NCBI RefSeq assembly: GCF_017581965.1
Contig: NZ_JAGEVF010000002.1
Location: 372,001-436,000 of the forward strand
Source: Winogradskyella pelagia
GTDB taxonomy: Bacteria; Bacteroidota; Bacteroidia; Flavobacteriales; Flavobacteriaceae
DNA length: 64,000 nucleotides
Reading direction: 5' to 3'
Made by a program: the position numbers and the translations under genes. Under the pieces are notes generated by a model. That model did no database searches. It worked only from the letters and a program-made list of their open reading frames with translations, and was not told where the DNA came from. Below, piece by piece: positions 27,611 through 37,600 of this stretch; within the stretch, counting starts at the first letter, position 1; each line of letters starts with the position of its first letter.

Positions 27611-28509
27611 TTGGCTAATTCCATAAAAGTGTCCTCTATGGTAGGTTGGGTTTTTTCAATTTTAATATCTGTAAGACCTTGAAATTCCAGATAGGTTTTC
27701 AAACTTGCCTTATCTATAGGGTGACGCTTGTCGGTATAGTGTACGAACTCCCCAAAAGGAAAAATACTGTAGGTGTGCTCGTAATTAGTTAAACTCTCAA
27801 TGAGGTTGTACATATTGTGGGCACTGATGTTGTATAACGGTTTTGGAAAGTGGCTAACAATTGCGTTTGGCGTATCTATTTCAAGGATGTTACCATCTTG
27901 AATTAATGCGATGCGGTCACATAAGGCAGCTTCATCCATATACGGTGTTGATACCAAAATGGTTATTCCTTTTTTCTGTAACCGTTTGAGCATTTCCCAA
28001 AATTCCTTTCTCGATACGGGGTCCACTCCAGTTGTAGGCTCATCCAGAAAAAGGACTTTCGGCTTGTGTATCAACGCACAGCTTAAGGCAAGCTTTTGTT
28101 TCATACCACCTGATAGTTTGCCTGCTCTACGATTTTTAAAAGGTTCTATTTGTACATAGATGTCTTTTACCAAATCATAGTTCTCTTCTATGGTCGTACC
28201 AAAAATTGTAGCGAAAAAATTCAAATTTTCCTCTACGGTCAAATCTTGATAAAGTGAAAAACGCCCAGGCATATACCCAACACTATTTCTAATGGATTTA
28301 TAATCGTTAAGCACATCATAACCTGCTACGGTAGCTTGCCCATGATCTGCTATCAACAGCGTGGTAAGTATGCGGAACAAGGTGGTTTTTCCTGCACCAT
28401 CGGGACCTATTAGTCCAAAAAGCTCACCAGGTTTTACATCAAAAGAAATATCTGATAATGCGGTTATTTCACCATAAGATTTTGATATGTTGGATATTGT
28501 GATGCCCAT
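27607..28509 (-). CDS. ABC exporter ATPase, first of two
   Basis: A 300-residue ABC ATPase with Walker A GPDGAGKTT, signature LSGGMKQKL, Walker B VLFLDEPTTGVDP and STPYMDEA, in which the switch histidine is replaced by proline-tyrosine. Its partner has the His but lacks a good signature, so together they would give one complete composite site. An extra C-terminal domain of about 70 residues is present. Confidence 0.88.
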   Translation of the reverse strand: MGITISNISKSYGEITALSDISFDVKPGELFGLIGPDGAGKTTLFRILTTLLIADHGQATVAGYDVLNDYKSIRNSVGYMPGRFSLYQDLTVEENLNFFATIFGTTIEENYDLVKDIYVQIEPFKNRRAGKLSGGMKQKLALSCALIHKPKVLFLDEPTTGVDPVSRKEFWEMLKRLQKKGITILVSTPYMDEAALCDRIALIQDGNILEIDTPNAIVSHFPKPLYNISAHNMYNLIESLTNYEHTYSIFPFGEFVHYTDKRHPIDKASLKTYLEFQGLTDIKIEKTQPTIEDTFMELAK

Positions 28510-28511
28510 AA

Positions 28512-28991
28512 TTATTCAAAATAATCGTCATAAGCATTTACGTTTTGCTCAATGCTCTTATAAATATGTTGTGCTTCAGCCAAGGTGTTAGCTTCTTTTA
28601 AAGCATCAATTTTTTCTATTAACGGAAGCAGCCATACGTGTAAATTATCGTGTGAAGGTCCTTTCATAGTACACTCTTTAATGACATAGTTTTTCTCTTT
28701 GTTAAGTGCATTGACGATGGTGTGATAATCATTCAATTCTTTTGGGTTACTTGTTGTTAAAACGGATTGCATTCTAACTACACCTTCATTTGTTTCAGGA
28801 TTCGCAGTCCATTTAGCCCCATTATTCATTTTTATTTCTTGCATCCAGTCATTACCAACTGCGTTGCTTTCAGCATGCTGTTCTGTGTGTTCTGTTTCAT
28901 TTTTCTTTGTTGCATTACTTTCTTTGGGTTGGTCTTTACAACCTGTAAAAAGTAGTGATACTGCAATGAGTGTGATTATTATTTTATTCAT
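28512..28991 (-). CDS. Lipoprotein, paralogue of the nos-operon lipoprotein
   Basis: A 159-residue lipoprotein (LFTGCKDQ lipobox), starting at ATG 28991. The region KWTANPETNEGVVRMQSVL and YVIKECTMKGPSHDNLHVWLLPLIEKIDALKE match the lipoprotein at 16559-16984 in order and spacing. Conserved Cys, Met and two His may bind a ligand. It is inserted between the adaptor and the ATPase genes of the exporter operon. Function unknown. Confidence 0.6.
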   Translation of the reverse strand: MNKIIITLIAVSLLFTGCKDQPKESNATKKNETEHTEQHAESNAVGNDWMQEIKMNNGAKWTANPETNEGVVRMQSVLTTSNPKELNDYHTIVNALNKEKNYVIKECTMKGPSHDNLHVWLLPLIEKIDALKEANTLAEAQHIYKSIEQNVNAYDDYFE

Positions 28992-29008
28992 AATTTCAAG
29001 TTTAATAT

Positions 29009-29911
29009 TTATTGATTTGATTCTGTGTTTAACCACATTTCAGCTGGCATTCCAATTTTTAAACTGCCATCGTTTTTTACCTGCACTTTCACCGCATAGA
29101 CCAGGGCAACTCGTTCTTCTTTGGTTTGAATGATTTTAGGGGTAAACTCCGCTTCCGAAGCTATCCAGCTAATTTTGCCGTCATACGTTTTCATTGTATC
29201 TTGGTCATCGATTTTGACGGTTACGGCTTCACCTATCTTTACTTTGGCCAATTGGGTTTCGCTGACATAAACCCGTAGTTCCATAGTCGATAAATCAGCA
29301 ATTTTATAGAGTGGTTTTCCAAAGGATACAATTTCACCGGGTTCAACGTATTTTGACAATACAGTGCCATTTATTGGATTTTGTATTCTACTCTTTGTTA
29401 TTTGGTCATTGACTTGTTGAAGCTGTACATCTATGTTTTTAAGTTCGTTTACCACTGGTGCATTTTGAATTTCAACACTGCGAATACTGTTTTTTAAAAC
29501 TGCTATTTCACCGTCAATATCATCCAACTGCTTTTGTGTTCCAGCATTGTCTTTAATTAAATTTTCAATTCTTGTTTTATTGGTGTTGGCGGTCTTTAAT
29601 TTGGCTTGTAATACATTTATCTGAGACAAAACACCTTTGGACTTTGCTTTAATCACATCTTTTTGTACGAAAAGTTGCTCTTTTTTTAAGTGAAGAGGAA
29701 TCGTATCTATATGACCAATAAGTTCATTGTATTCTATAACAGAGCCTTCATCAATAGTAAAGGTCATTAGTTTGCCAGTGTTTTCAGCAGATACAGTTAT
29801 TTCGGTAGCTTCAAAATTTCCATAGCCATCTGCTTTATCTCCGTTATTGCTACAGGCTATTAATACAGTTATAGCAGTTAGTGTAATTAGTATTGTCTTT
29901 ATGTTTTTCAT
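29009..29911 (-). CDS. HlyD-family periplasmic adaptor (YbhG-like)
   Basis: A 300-residue lipoprotein adaptor (VLIACSNN) with biotinyl-lipoyl halves around a coiled-coil hairpin (about residues 75-165, KAKSKGVLSQINVLQAKLK) and a beta-barrel region (ELRVYVSETQLAKVKIGEAV). It links the ABC permeases to the TolC-like channel encoded directly upstream, 7 bp away. Confidence 0.88.
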   Translation of the reverse strand: MKNIKTILITLTAITVLIACSNNGDKADGYGNFEATEITVSAENTGKLMTFTIDEGSVIEYNELIGHIDTIPLHLKKEQLFVQKDVIKAKSKGVLSQINVLQAKLKTANTNKTRIENLIKDNAGTQKQLDDIDGEIAVLKNSIRSVEIQNAPVVNELKNIDVQLQQVNDQITKSRIQNPINGTVLSKYVEPGEIVSFGKPLYKIADLSTMELRVYVSETQLAKVKIGEAVTVKIDDQDTMKTYDGKISWIASEAEFTPKIIQTKEERVALVYAVKVQVKNDGSLKIGMPAEMWLNTESNQ

Positions 29912-29918
29912 CGTTTTT

Positions 29919-31178
29919 CTATTTAATATCGCCTTTAAGGGTATTGTAATTGGCTTTGGCTAATTCCAATTGGGTTTTATGTTGATTGAACAAATTTTCT
30001 GTTTCGTAAAGTTTGGTAAGTTCTGTAATGTATTCAGAGGTCGTGATAACACCATTCTTCAATTGAGATGCGGAAGTATTAACTACTTCTTGTTGCAAAG
30101 AAATTAGCTGCTGGTCAATAGTAATAGTGCTTTCAAGAGTTTCAATTTCTTTTTGTTGTTCATTTAAAGCGGTGTTGATGTTCAGTCTAAAAACTTCTTC
30201 TTGATTGCTAATCAATTCTTTTGAATAATCCAATGCTTGCAGCTGTTTCTTATTAGCATTCCAGTCGAACACGTTCCAGTTTAGATTTAAACCAACGATG
30301 TAGTAAGATGTAAAGTCATTTTCCAACATATTCAATCCTGGATTACCATAACCACCAGTTGCAAATCCTTTAAGTTCGGGAACCAATGATTTGGATAGTA
30401 TATTTTGTTGTTGTCCTATCTCTTGTTTCTGCAAATTGAACAAGGCTAATTCCGGTCTGTTCAAATCTGAACTTTCAACTATTGAGAGCAAAGGTTTTTG
30501 AAATTCTGTTTCAATAGGAATAGAAACTCCTATTAATGAAGATAACGATGCAATCAACTTTGACTTATTGTTGGTCGCTTCTTTCGTTTGCTGTAAAATT
30601 TTCAACAATTCAGCTTCAATGACTTTATCTGATGTAGGTAATAATACACCATTTTCTATTCCGGATTTCACTTCCTTTAATTTACTATTCAATTGTTGTT
30701 CTCTTACATTCAACAATTTAGTTTGGTCATCAATCAGAAGAATTGAAAAATACAGTTGATTAACACGTTGTTTTAATTGGTACAGATTGACTTCGACCTC
30801 TTGTTGTTTTCTGTTAGAAATTATATTTTGTAAACCTTGCGATGCTTTAATTTTTCCTCCGTTGAAAATCAGCTGATTAGCTGTGAGTGTGGCACGGTAT
30901 TGATCGTTGTTCAGAGATTCAATATCTATACTGGGTACTGGAACCTCAGTAACATCACTCTGATAGGTCGCCTGAGCATTAAGATTAAGCTGTGGTAATG
31001 TCTTCGCTTTTATTGCCGAAAGCTCAACCTCCTTTTGTTGCTCTAGGATGGCACGTTGTTTAGCAAGAGGGTAATTTGTTTTCAAACTTTCATAACATTC
31101 ATTCAAACTGATATTGCTTTGGCTGTAACCAAAAATCGTTGTTAAAAAGAATAGTCCTAATAGATATAAAGTTTTCAT
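29919..31178 (-). CDS. TolC-family outer membrane efflux protein
   Basis: A 419-residue outer-membrane channel with signal peptide (1-19) and the duplicated helical repeat of the family (ECYESLKTNYPLAKQRAILE; later SKSLVPELKGFATGGYG). It is the second gene of the TetR operon, 4 bp after the regulator. Confidence 0.88.
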   Translation of the reverse strand: MKTLYLLGLFFLTTIFGYSQSNISLNECYESLKTNYPLAKQRAILEQQKEVELSAIKAKTLPQLNLNAQATYQSDVTEVPVPSIDIESLNNDQYRATLTANQLIFNGGKIKASQGLQNIISNRKQQEVEVNLYQLKQRVNQLYFSILLIDDQTKLLNVREQQLNSKLKEVKSGIENGVLLPTSDKVIEAELLKILQQTKEATNNKSKLIASLSSLIGVSIPIETEFQKPLLSIVESSDLNRPELALFNLQKQEIGQQQNILSKSLVPELKGFATGGYGNPGLNMLENDFTSYYIVGLNLNWNVFDWNANKKQLQALDYSKELISNQEEVFRLNINTALNEQQKEIETLESTITIDQQLISLQQEVVNTSASQLKNGVITTSEYITELTKLYETENLFNQHKTQLELAKANYNTLKGDIK

Positions 31179-31182
31179 AGGT

Positions 31183-31794
31183 TTATTTTTTTATGGCATT
31201 AATGATGAAATCTGATACTTCTTTTTTTCGAGCTTCCAACAATGTTTTGAATGTTTTGTCATCGACATTCGTAAACGCTTTAATCAAAGGTGAAGCAACA
31301 AAAGGGAAAATATTTAAGGCTAGGATATTTATAAGCAACTGTTCCGCACTTATAGGATTTATGTTACCAGCATTAACTTCATTTTGTACTTGTAGCTTAA
31401 ATTTATCAATGTTTGGAAAGGTAACATTCATCTTTATTTTTTCGATGAAGTTTGGATTTCTATTAAGCTCCTGAATAACGAAGTTTGGTAAATAAGGATG
31501 CTTTATTATAAAACTAATATAGTTGTAAGTGAAGTTTTTGATTTTATTCTCTAATGAAGAATCATCATTAAGAATGGCGTTTAGTTGAGGTGCTAATAAA
31601 GCGAAAGCTTTTTTAAATACAGCCTCGAACAAGAGTTGCTTACTTCTGTAATAATAATGTAACATTGCCTTGTTGATGCTTGCTTTATCTGCAATTTCTT
31701 GCATTCGTGCACCATCCATTCCTTTAGCTTGAAATACTTTTTGTGCTGCTTTTAATATTTGTTCTTCTGTTTTATTGTCTTTATGTTTTGTCAT
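31183..31794 (-). CDS. TetR-family regulator of the ABC exporter operon
   Basis: A 203-residue TetR protein; the N-terminal helix-turn-helix reads EQILKAAQKVFQAKGMDGARMQEIADKASINKAMLHYYYRSKQ. It heads the operon it presumably represses; a perfect 16 bp palindrome sits at its own start site. The arrangement resembles CecR (YbiH) with ybhGFSR in E. coli. The C-terminal ligand domain gives no clue to the inducer. Confidence 0.9.
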   Translation of the reverse strand: MTKHKDNKTEEQILKAAQKVFQAKGMDGARMQEIADKASINKAMLHYYYRSKQLLFEAVFKKAFALLAPQLNAILNDDSSLENKIKNFTYNYISFIIKHPYLPNFVIQELNRNPNFIEKIKMNVTFPNIDKFKLQVQNEVNAGNINPISAEQLLINILALNIFPFVASPLIKAFTNVDDKTFKTLLEARKKEVSDFIINAIKK

Positions 31795-31810
31795 AAATTA
31801 ACCTTTTAGT

Positions 31811-31834
31811 TTAACCATATGGTTAACAAAATTA
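31811..31834 (-). promoter_or_regulatory. TetR operator and promoter
   Basis: TTAACCATATGGTTAA at 31811-31826 is a perfect 16 bp palindrome, placed directly after the -7 element TAATTTTG (31827-31834, minus strand), thus over the predicted start site. This is the expected operator for the adjacent TetR protein. Confidence 0.75.
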
Positions 31835-32284
31835 CTAAAAAATATTTAATAACAATTGTTTGAGTTTTTAAAAATATACCAATGATTTACAAAAATGTGG
31901 TAATATGCAACTACAAGAAATAATGGTGTTTAGTATAAACAAATGAAATAGAGGTATTAGTATTGAATCTTATTCATATTAATAGGTAGTCTTTATTTGA
32001 GAAATTATATCGAATTTATATTTATAAGAATTAAGGTTTGGAATATTTTAAAAAAGTTAAAGAAGCATAAATGAATTGTCAATAAATTCATCAATTCTAA
32101 CTGAGTCGAAAATGAGTTTATTCATAAAAAGAAGAATGGTAAATATTAGAAAGCCTATAAAAATAAAAAGTTCCTTTTGTGTCTAAAAGTCAATGATACC
32201 TTTTGTTTAAAGTTCATTTAACTGATTAAATTTATTGATTTCTAGTATTAAAAGGTTCGATATTTTTTCTGTACGCTCTACTAC
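31835..32284. other. Gene-free AT-rich stretch
   Basis: No reading frame with recognisable content is found on either strand; the longest are under 40 codons. Near its right end TTTG at 32176-32179 and TACCTTTT at 32197-32204 make a possible plus-strand promoter for a short transcript ending at the terminator at 32285. Confidence 0.5.
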
Positions 32285-32313
32285 AAACCAGATACACTGT
32301 ATCTGGTTTTTTT
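32208..32313 (+). ncRNA. Possible small RNA ending at an orphan terminator
   Basis: A promoter-like pair (32176-32204) and a strong terminator (32285-32313) enclose about 105 bases with no reading frame. The -7 element TACCTTTT has one mismatch, and no known RNA family is recognised, so this is a weak candidate. Confidence 0.25.
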
Positions 32314-32315
32314 GT
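32285..32315 (+). terminator. Orphan terminator
   Basis: AAACCAGATAC at 32285-32295 and GTATCTGGTTT at 32299-32309 form a perfect 11 bp stem with a 3-base loop and a run of T on the plus strand. No plus-strand gene ends nearby. Confidence 0.8.
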
Positions 32316-32448
32316 GAGCGAGATTCAAAAACTTGTTTTATGAATTAAAGCAAGCAAAATAAAGATTTGTTTTTCAAATCTGGTTTGTTGTACAAACTCC
32401 CATTTATGGTCCAATGAGCATAGCGAACTAGGGCTAGTAATTATGCAC

Positions 32449-32458
32449 ATCGTTAGCC
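32449..32458 (-). repeat. GGCTAACGAT copy, left of the cassette-like gene
   Basis: ATCGTTAGCC on the plus strand, six bases after the stop codon of the 32464-33132 gene. It is the inverted copy of GGCTAACGAT at 33178-33187. Confidence 0.5.
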
Positions 32459-32463
32459 TGTGT

Positions 32464-33132
32464 TTATTCTTTATCAATCCAAAAAACATCACTATTTGCT
32501 AGAACAGTAACTTTATCGAGATTTTTTGTTGAGGACTCAAATTCTTGTCTAAATTTAACTCCAATGCTGTCGCAAGCCTTTGTTACTAAATCAAAATATG
32601 GTTTTGGCAAAACGGTATTGTCTTTTAGTTCATAATTATAAGTGTGCCCCGCGTCTGCTTTGTAGACATAAACTTTGCCTCCTTTAAACTCATATTCTTC
32701 AATCTTATTAGTCACATCTATTCTGTCGTAACCTTTTTCACGTATATCAAATTCAGCTAATTCTTCAGGTGTGATAAAGAACAGTACACAATTCATCTTT
32801 TGCTTATCTGATTCTGTTATGTTTAGTGCTATTCCGTTATAAATTTGAATGGTGTCATTATCTTTAGAATAGAAGAAATCTCTTTTGGGATTTAATACCG
32901 AAGAGAAGAAATCCCATGACCTTTGATAGTCTTTAAGATGAACAAGATAAACAGAATCTTGATAGGTTCTCTTTAAGGTTTTTTCCATACTAGTCTTAGA
33001 CATTAAAGAGCCATAACCTATCATGCCAACTTTACCTTTTTCTATAGTAATAACTTCTTTTTCTAAATTTTTATTACACCCAAACAAAATTGGTATAAGC
33101 ATTATTAGAATATATGTTTGAGCTGATTTCAT
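32464..33132 (-). CDS. Gamma-glutamylcyclotransferase-fold lipoprotein
   Basis: A 222-residue lipoprotein (LFGCNKN). Near residue 37 the motif MIGYGSLMSKTSM matches the substrate loop YGSxxS of the gamma-glutamylcyclotransferase/AIG2-like fold, and the acidic residue of EFDIREKGYDRIDV corresponds to the usual catalytic Glu region. Export to the envelope is unusual for this fold. The gene is bracketed by inverted copies of GGCTAACGAT and a structured element, suggesting a cassette-like acquisition. The true substrate is unknown. Confidence 0.6.
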   Translation of the reverse strand: MKSAQTYILIMLIPILFGCNKNLEKEVITIEKGKVGMIGYGSLMSKTSMEKTLKRTYQDSVYLVHLKDYQRSWDFFSSVLNPKRDFFYSKDNDTIQIYNGIALNITESDKQKMNCVLFFITPEELAEFDIREKGYDRIDVTNKIEEYEFKGGKVYVYKADAGHTYNYELKDNTVLPKPYFDLVTKACDSIGVKFRQEFESSTKNLDKVTVLANSDVFWIDKE

Positions 33133-33170
33133 TTTATTTTAATTAGTTTCTTTTAATATGTGAGAGTTTT

Positions 33171-33309
33171 CAATGCCGGCTAACGATTTTAGACATGGTT
33201 TCGTTACGGAATGGTACGCGAGTATCATTCTGCCGTAACCATAAATTTAGCAAAAAGGCTCGAAATTCCGATTAGGAGTTTCAGCTGTAATGAACTATAG
33301 CCGGTATTG
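33171..33309. repeat. Structured palindromic element between accessory genes
   Basis: The ends are near-inverted copies: CAATGCCGGCTA at 33171-33182 and TAGCCGGTATTG at 33298-33309. Inside, GTTACGG (33203-33209) pairs with CCGTAAC (33233-33239) and ATGGTAC (33211-33217) nearly with GTATCAT (33222-33228), giving a long stem. The element follows the stop of the 33334-34344 gene and ends before the next gene, an arrangement like attC sites of gene cassettes, although the sequence is not a canonical attC. Confidence 0.55.
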
Positions 33310-33333
33310 TGTTTTCATATTTTTATTAGCTGC

Positions 33334-34344
33334 TTATTTTCTTGATTTATCTAATGCAATAAATTTTTTCATTCCAGTAATTAAATCATTAGCCATTCTA
33401 GATGTTACAGTTTCTAAACCATCTAAATGCCATTGATTAATTTGTCCAGTTTTTTTGTTAAGTTCTGCAATTTCAAAAGGTTCAACTTCAAAATAGACTG
33501 AACTAAAAGTTAGTCCATCTCTATATTTATTCATCATACCAGCACCGATTCTACCTTTGTATTCCCTTGTTTTATCGTCATCAATTGGTCCTACTAATGC
33601 AGTTTCAATTCCGTGAAGCACCATACTCTTTCCATTTTTAATAAGACTTACATTTACCGTTAGAATAAGAACAGCGTCTAAATCTAGGTTTTCTGCTATT
33701 AGGCCAATTGAAGCTGGTGCTTTAAAATCTGTTGCTACTATACTTGCACTTAATGGATAGAATTCATAACCAGTTGCAGAAAGTGACCCCTGACCTTTTA
33801 CATCGTCTGTTAACATTCTTGTAAAACTATTCCTCAAAGCTTTTGAGAGTCCACTCATTTCTACATTATTGACTCCTTCTTTGTAAACATTTATTTTTTC
33901 TTCACCAGTTAGAAAGTCTTTAGGTTCTAATAGAGATATGTTTTGTTCTTGAAATTTATTTTGGAATATTGGTAACATTTCATTGAGAAATTTATCCGCT
34001 ACAAGATTGCTTCCTGAAGGTGTTAAATAGTTTTTGGTGAAAAGAGTAGTGTTTCCAATCTTGCTTGATTTTGTTACTGATTTATCCCAAATTTGCATTG
34101 TTAGAACACCAATTTTTTTTGGATTGGGTAGATTATCTTCGGAAAGTAAATTCTCATTGAGTAAACCTTTAAGTTGATCAATCCAAGTACTGTTGTTTTT
34201 ATAACTTTTCACTAGCTTATCCCATTTCTTATCTTTTAATTCAGCTAAATCCTGTATAGATTTCTGGGCACTACTTGGGCTGGACATTCCTATAAAAAAT
34301 AGAGTCAAAACTAATTTTAATAAAGTTTTTGATAATGAATTCAT
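33334..34344 (-). CDS. Secreted protein of unknown function
   Basis: A 336-residue protein with a signal peptide ending near SSPSSAQ (about residue 27). I do not recognise a family. It is predicted mostly alpha/beta, with LDLDAVLILTVNVSLIKNGKSMVLHGIETALVG resembling the strand-rich core of curli-assembly or lipoprotein-like periplasmic domains, but this is weak. It has a structured repeat after its stop codon and no operon partner. Confidence 0.5.
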   Translation of the reverse strand: MNSLSKTLLKLVLTLFFIGMSSPSSAQKSIQDLAELKDKKWDKLVKSYKNNSTWIDQLKGLLNENLLSEDNLPNPKKIGVLTMQIWDKSVTKSSKIGNTTLFTKNYLTPSGSNLVADKFLNEMLPIFQNKFQEQNISLLEPKDFLTGEEKINVYKEGVNNVEMSGLSKALRNSFTRMLTDDVKGQGSLSATGYEFYPLSASIVATDFKAPASIGLIAENLDLDAVLILTVNVSLIKNGKSMVLHGIETALVGPIDDDKTREYKGRIGAGMMNKYRDGLTFSSVYFEVEPFEIAELNKKTGQINQWHLDGLETVTSRMANDLITGMKKFIALDKSRK

Positions 34345-34694
34345 AATATAAAATTTAAAGTTAATTAAGATTATTAATTAGTATGAAACACAACTTGTTT
34401 ATATGCGTTATTGAAAGTTCCATAATATCCAATCGGAGGGGTAACGATGATTTTATGTGATTTTTTTCTTCCATATGATATGCTTTCAATAGTTCAATTT
34501 TCAATATAGATACTTTTTACAAATTATCGAAAGGATTTTTTGTGTGCCAAAGCCCAGTTCTTAATTCTAGTAAAAGAATTTCTCCCTGAGAACAAGACTG
34601 AACATGCTTCTTGAAGTAGTTTCAATTCTTAAACCCTACGAGATAACCAATAATTGAGTATTTTTAGAATCACTATCTAATTAAACCATTTAAT
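34345..34694. other. Intergenic region before the amidohydrolase gene
   Basis: 350 bp without a credible gene. TATTTTTA at 34659-34666 is a plausible -7 element for the amidohydrolase gene. No TGAY-N4-RTCA box lies at the 33 bp distance. Nothing else is recognised. Confidence 0.4.
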
Positions 34695-37600
34695 ATGAAG
34701 ACTTCTCAACTGTTTTATGCAGCGTTATTTATCTGTTGCATTGCCCTCAACTCATATGCACAGGAAGAAAAGGCCGTTAAGGATACCTTAAAAAAGGCCA
34801 CTAAAGAGCTGCCATTAGAACCAACTAGAACTGTGAAATTCAGTACTGATACTGGGACTTGGATGTCTTTAGATGTGAGTCCGGACGGAAAAACAATAGT
34901 ATTTGATATGATGGGTGACCTTTATACTATTCCAATAAAAGGCGGTAAAGCTAAGCGCATCACTGAAGGTATGCCCTATGATGTGCACCCAAGATTTAGC
35001 CCAGATGGAAAAAGTATTCTATTTATTTCGGATAAGAGTGGATCCGACAACTTGTGGACCATGGATCTAGCTTCTAAAGAACAAAAGCAATTGACCAAAG
35101 ATAAAAATAAGTATCATGTTTCAGCAGATTGGACACCAGATGGCGAGTATATTGTGGGAACAAGAGGACGACGGAATATTAAACCGTTTATAGTTCATAA
35201 AGATGGCGGTGCAGGTGCCGATTTGCTTTCAGATCAAAAGCCCAATAAATATATCGATCCTGCTTTAAGTGCAGATGGCAGGTATATTTATTTTTCTGCA
35301 CGTAGAGGTGCTTGGAATTATAATGCACAATTACCCCAATACCAAATTTTAAGTTTTGATCGTGAGGATGGAGATACAGAAACCATAACGTCTAGATATG
35401 GTTCAGCATTTACGCCAACAGTATCTAATGATGGTCAGTGGATGGTTTACGGAAGCCGTTTTGAAGAACATACGGGACTAGTACTTAGAAACCTTAAAAC
35501 AGGTGAAGAGAACTGGTTGGCCTATCCTGTTCAGAGAGATGATCAGGAGTCTATAGCGCCGCTTGGTGTTTTACCCGCAATGGCATTTACACCAGACAAT
35601 AAAAACTTGATTGCTTTTTATGGAGGAAAACTGCATTCCATTTCTATTGAGGATAAAAAGGAAACCGAAATTCCGTTTTCGGTGGATGTAGATTTAGATT
35701 TAGGTCCAATGGTTTCCTTTAAGTATCCTATTGAGGATACACCAGAAGCACTGGTAACTCAGATAAGAGACGCAAAACCATCACCAAACGGAAAGCAAAT
35801 TGCCTTCACGGCATTGAATAGGCTTTATGTGATGGATTTACCTAACGGTACGCCAAAGCGTTTAACAGATCATAATTTTACTGAAGCTATGCCAGATTGG
35901 TCTCCAGATGGTAAGCAAATTGTATTTACAACCTGGAAACCAGATGGTGGCCATTTGTATAAGATAAATGCAACAGGAAAAGGCAAGCCCGTGAAATTAA
36001 CAAACCGACGTGGCATATATTCAAATCCAGCATGGTCTTTTAAAAGTGAACGTATTGTTTTTATTAAGGGAGCAGCGCAAACCTACGATGATGCTATAGA
36101 TCCATTTGATTCTAGGGTATATGAAGAGATTGCCTGGATTCCTACAAATGGTGGTAACGTTACCATTATTGATAAAGCTAAGGGGAGAACAATGCCTCAT
36201 TTTACTAAAATAAATGACCGTATTTATTTAAGCCATAGTAATAGAGGTTTAGTGTCTGTCCGCTGGGATGGTAGTGATGAAAAGGAGCATCTTAAATTAA
36301 CTGGGATTAAAACTTATGGCTCGTCTGATATATTCGGTAAGGACCATGATCGCGCAGCAGCCATGCCAACTCACGAAGACGGATGGAGAGAAACTAATAA
36401 AGGGTCATCACCAAGTGAAATAAGGATTTCTCCTAATGGCAAATATGCACTTGCCAAAATAAATAATGATGTTTATTCGGTTTTAATTCCAATGATAGGT
36501 AAAACACCTTCTATTTCTGTGGCCAAGCCAGAAAAAGCAGCTTTTCCAGCCACAAAACTTACCGTAATTGGAGGTGAGTTTCCGGCTTGGTCTAATGATA
36601 GCAAGCGTGTGCATTGGTCACTAGGAGCTAGTCATTTTCAATATGATTTGTTAAAAGGCAAGGCCTTTAAAGATAGTTTGGAAGTCGCCAAGAAAAATGA
36701 AAAGGAAGCCAAGTCTAAGGAAAGTGACTCAACTAAAGTTAAAGATAAAAAGAAAGATAAACCTGTTTTTAAAGCAGACGAATATAAAGTGAAGGTGTTC
36801 TACAAGCGTGCTATTCCCCAGGGTGTAACGGTGCTTAAAGGTGGGCGAATAATTACTATGAACGGTACGGAGGTTATTGAAAATGGAGACATTCTTATAG
36901 AGAATAATCGCATTAAAAATATTGGAGTCTCAGGGAGTTTTAGTATCCCGGATGATGCTAAGGTTATAGATGTCTCTGGTAAGACCCTAACGCCCGGTTT
37001 TGTGGATACTCATGCGCATATGTGGCCAAATTGGGGAGTTCATAAAAATCAAGTTTGGATATACTCGGCTAACTTGGCTTATGGCGTTACTACAACGCGA
37101 GACCCACAAACCGCAACAACGGATGTGTTGACTTATGCTGATATGGTGGAGTCTGGAATGATACACGGTCCTAGAATTTATAGTACTGGACCTGGAGTGG
37201 GATTTTGGGCTTATAACATAACAAGTTTAGTGCATGCTAAGGATATTTTGAAGCAGTATAGCGAATACTACAATACTAAAACCATAAAAAGTTATATCGT
37301 TGGGAATAGACAACAGCGTCAATGGTTAATTATGGCCGCACAAGAACTAAAACTCATGCCAACGACTGAAGGAGGCCTAGATTTTAAGCAAAATATGGTA
37401 AATATGATAGATGGTAATCCCGGACATGAACATTCTTTTCCCATTTATCCCATCTATAACGACGTTATTACTGTGGCAGCACAGTCTCAAATGGCCATTA
37501 CACCAACTTTGTTAGTTAGTTATGGTGGGCCTTGGGCCGAGAATTATTTTTATTCCAGGGAAAATCCGTATGACGACAAAAAAATGCAATACTTCACACC

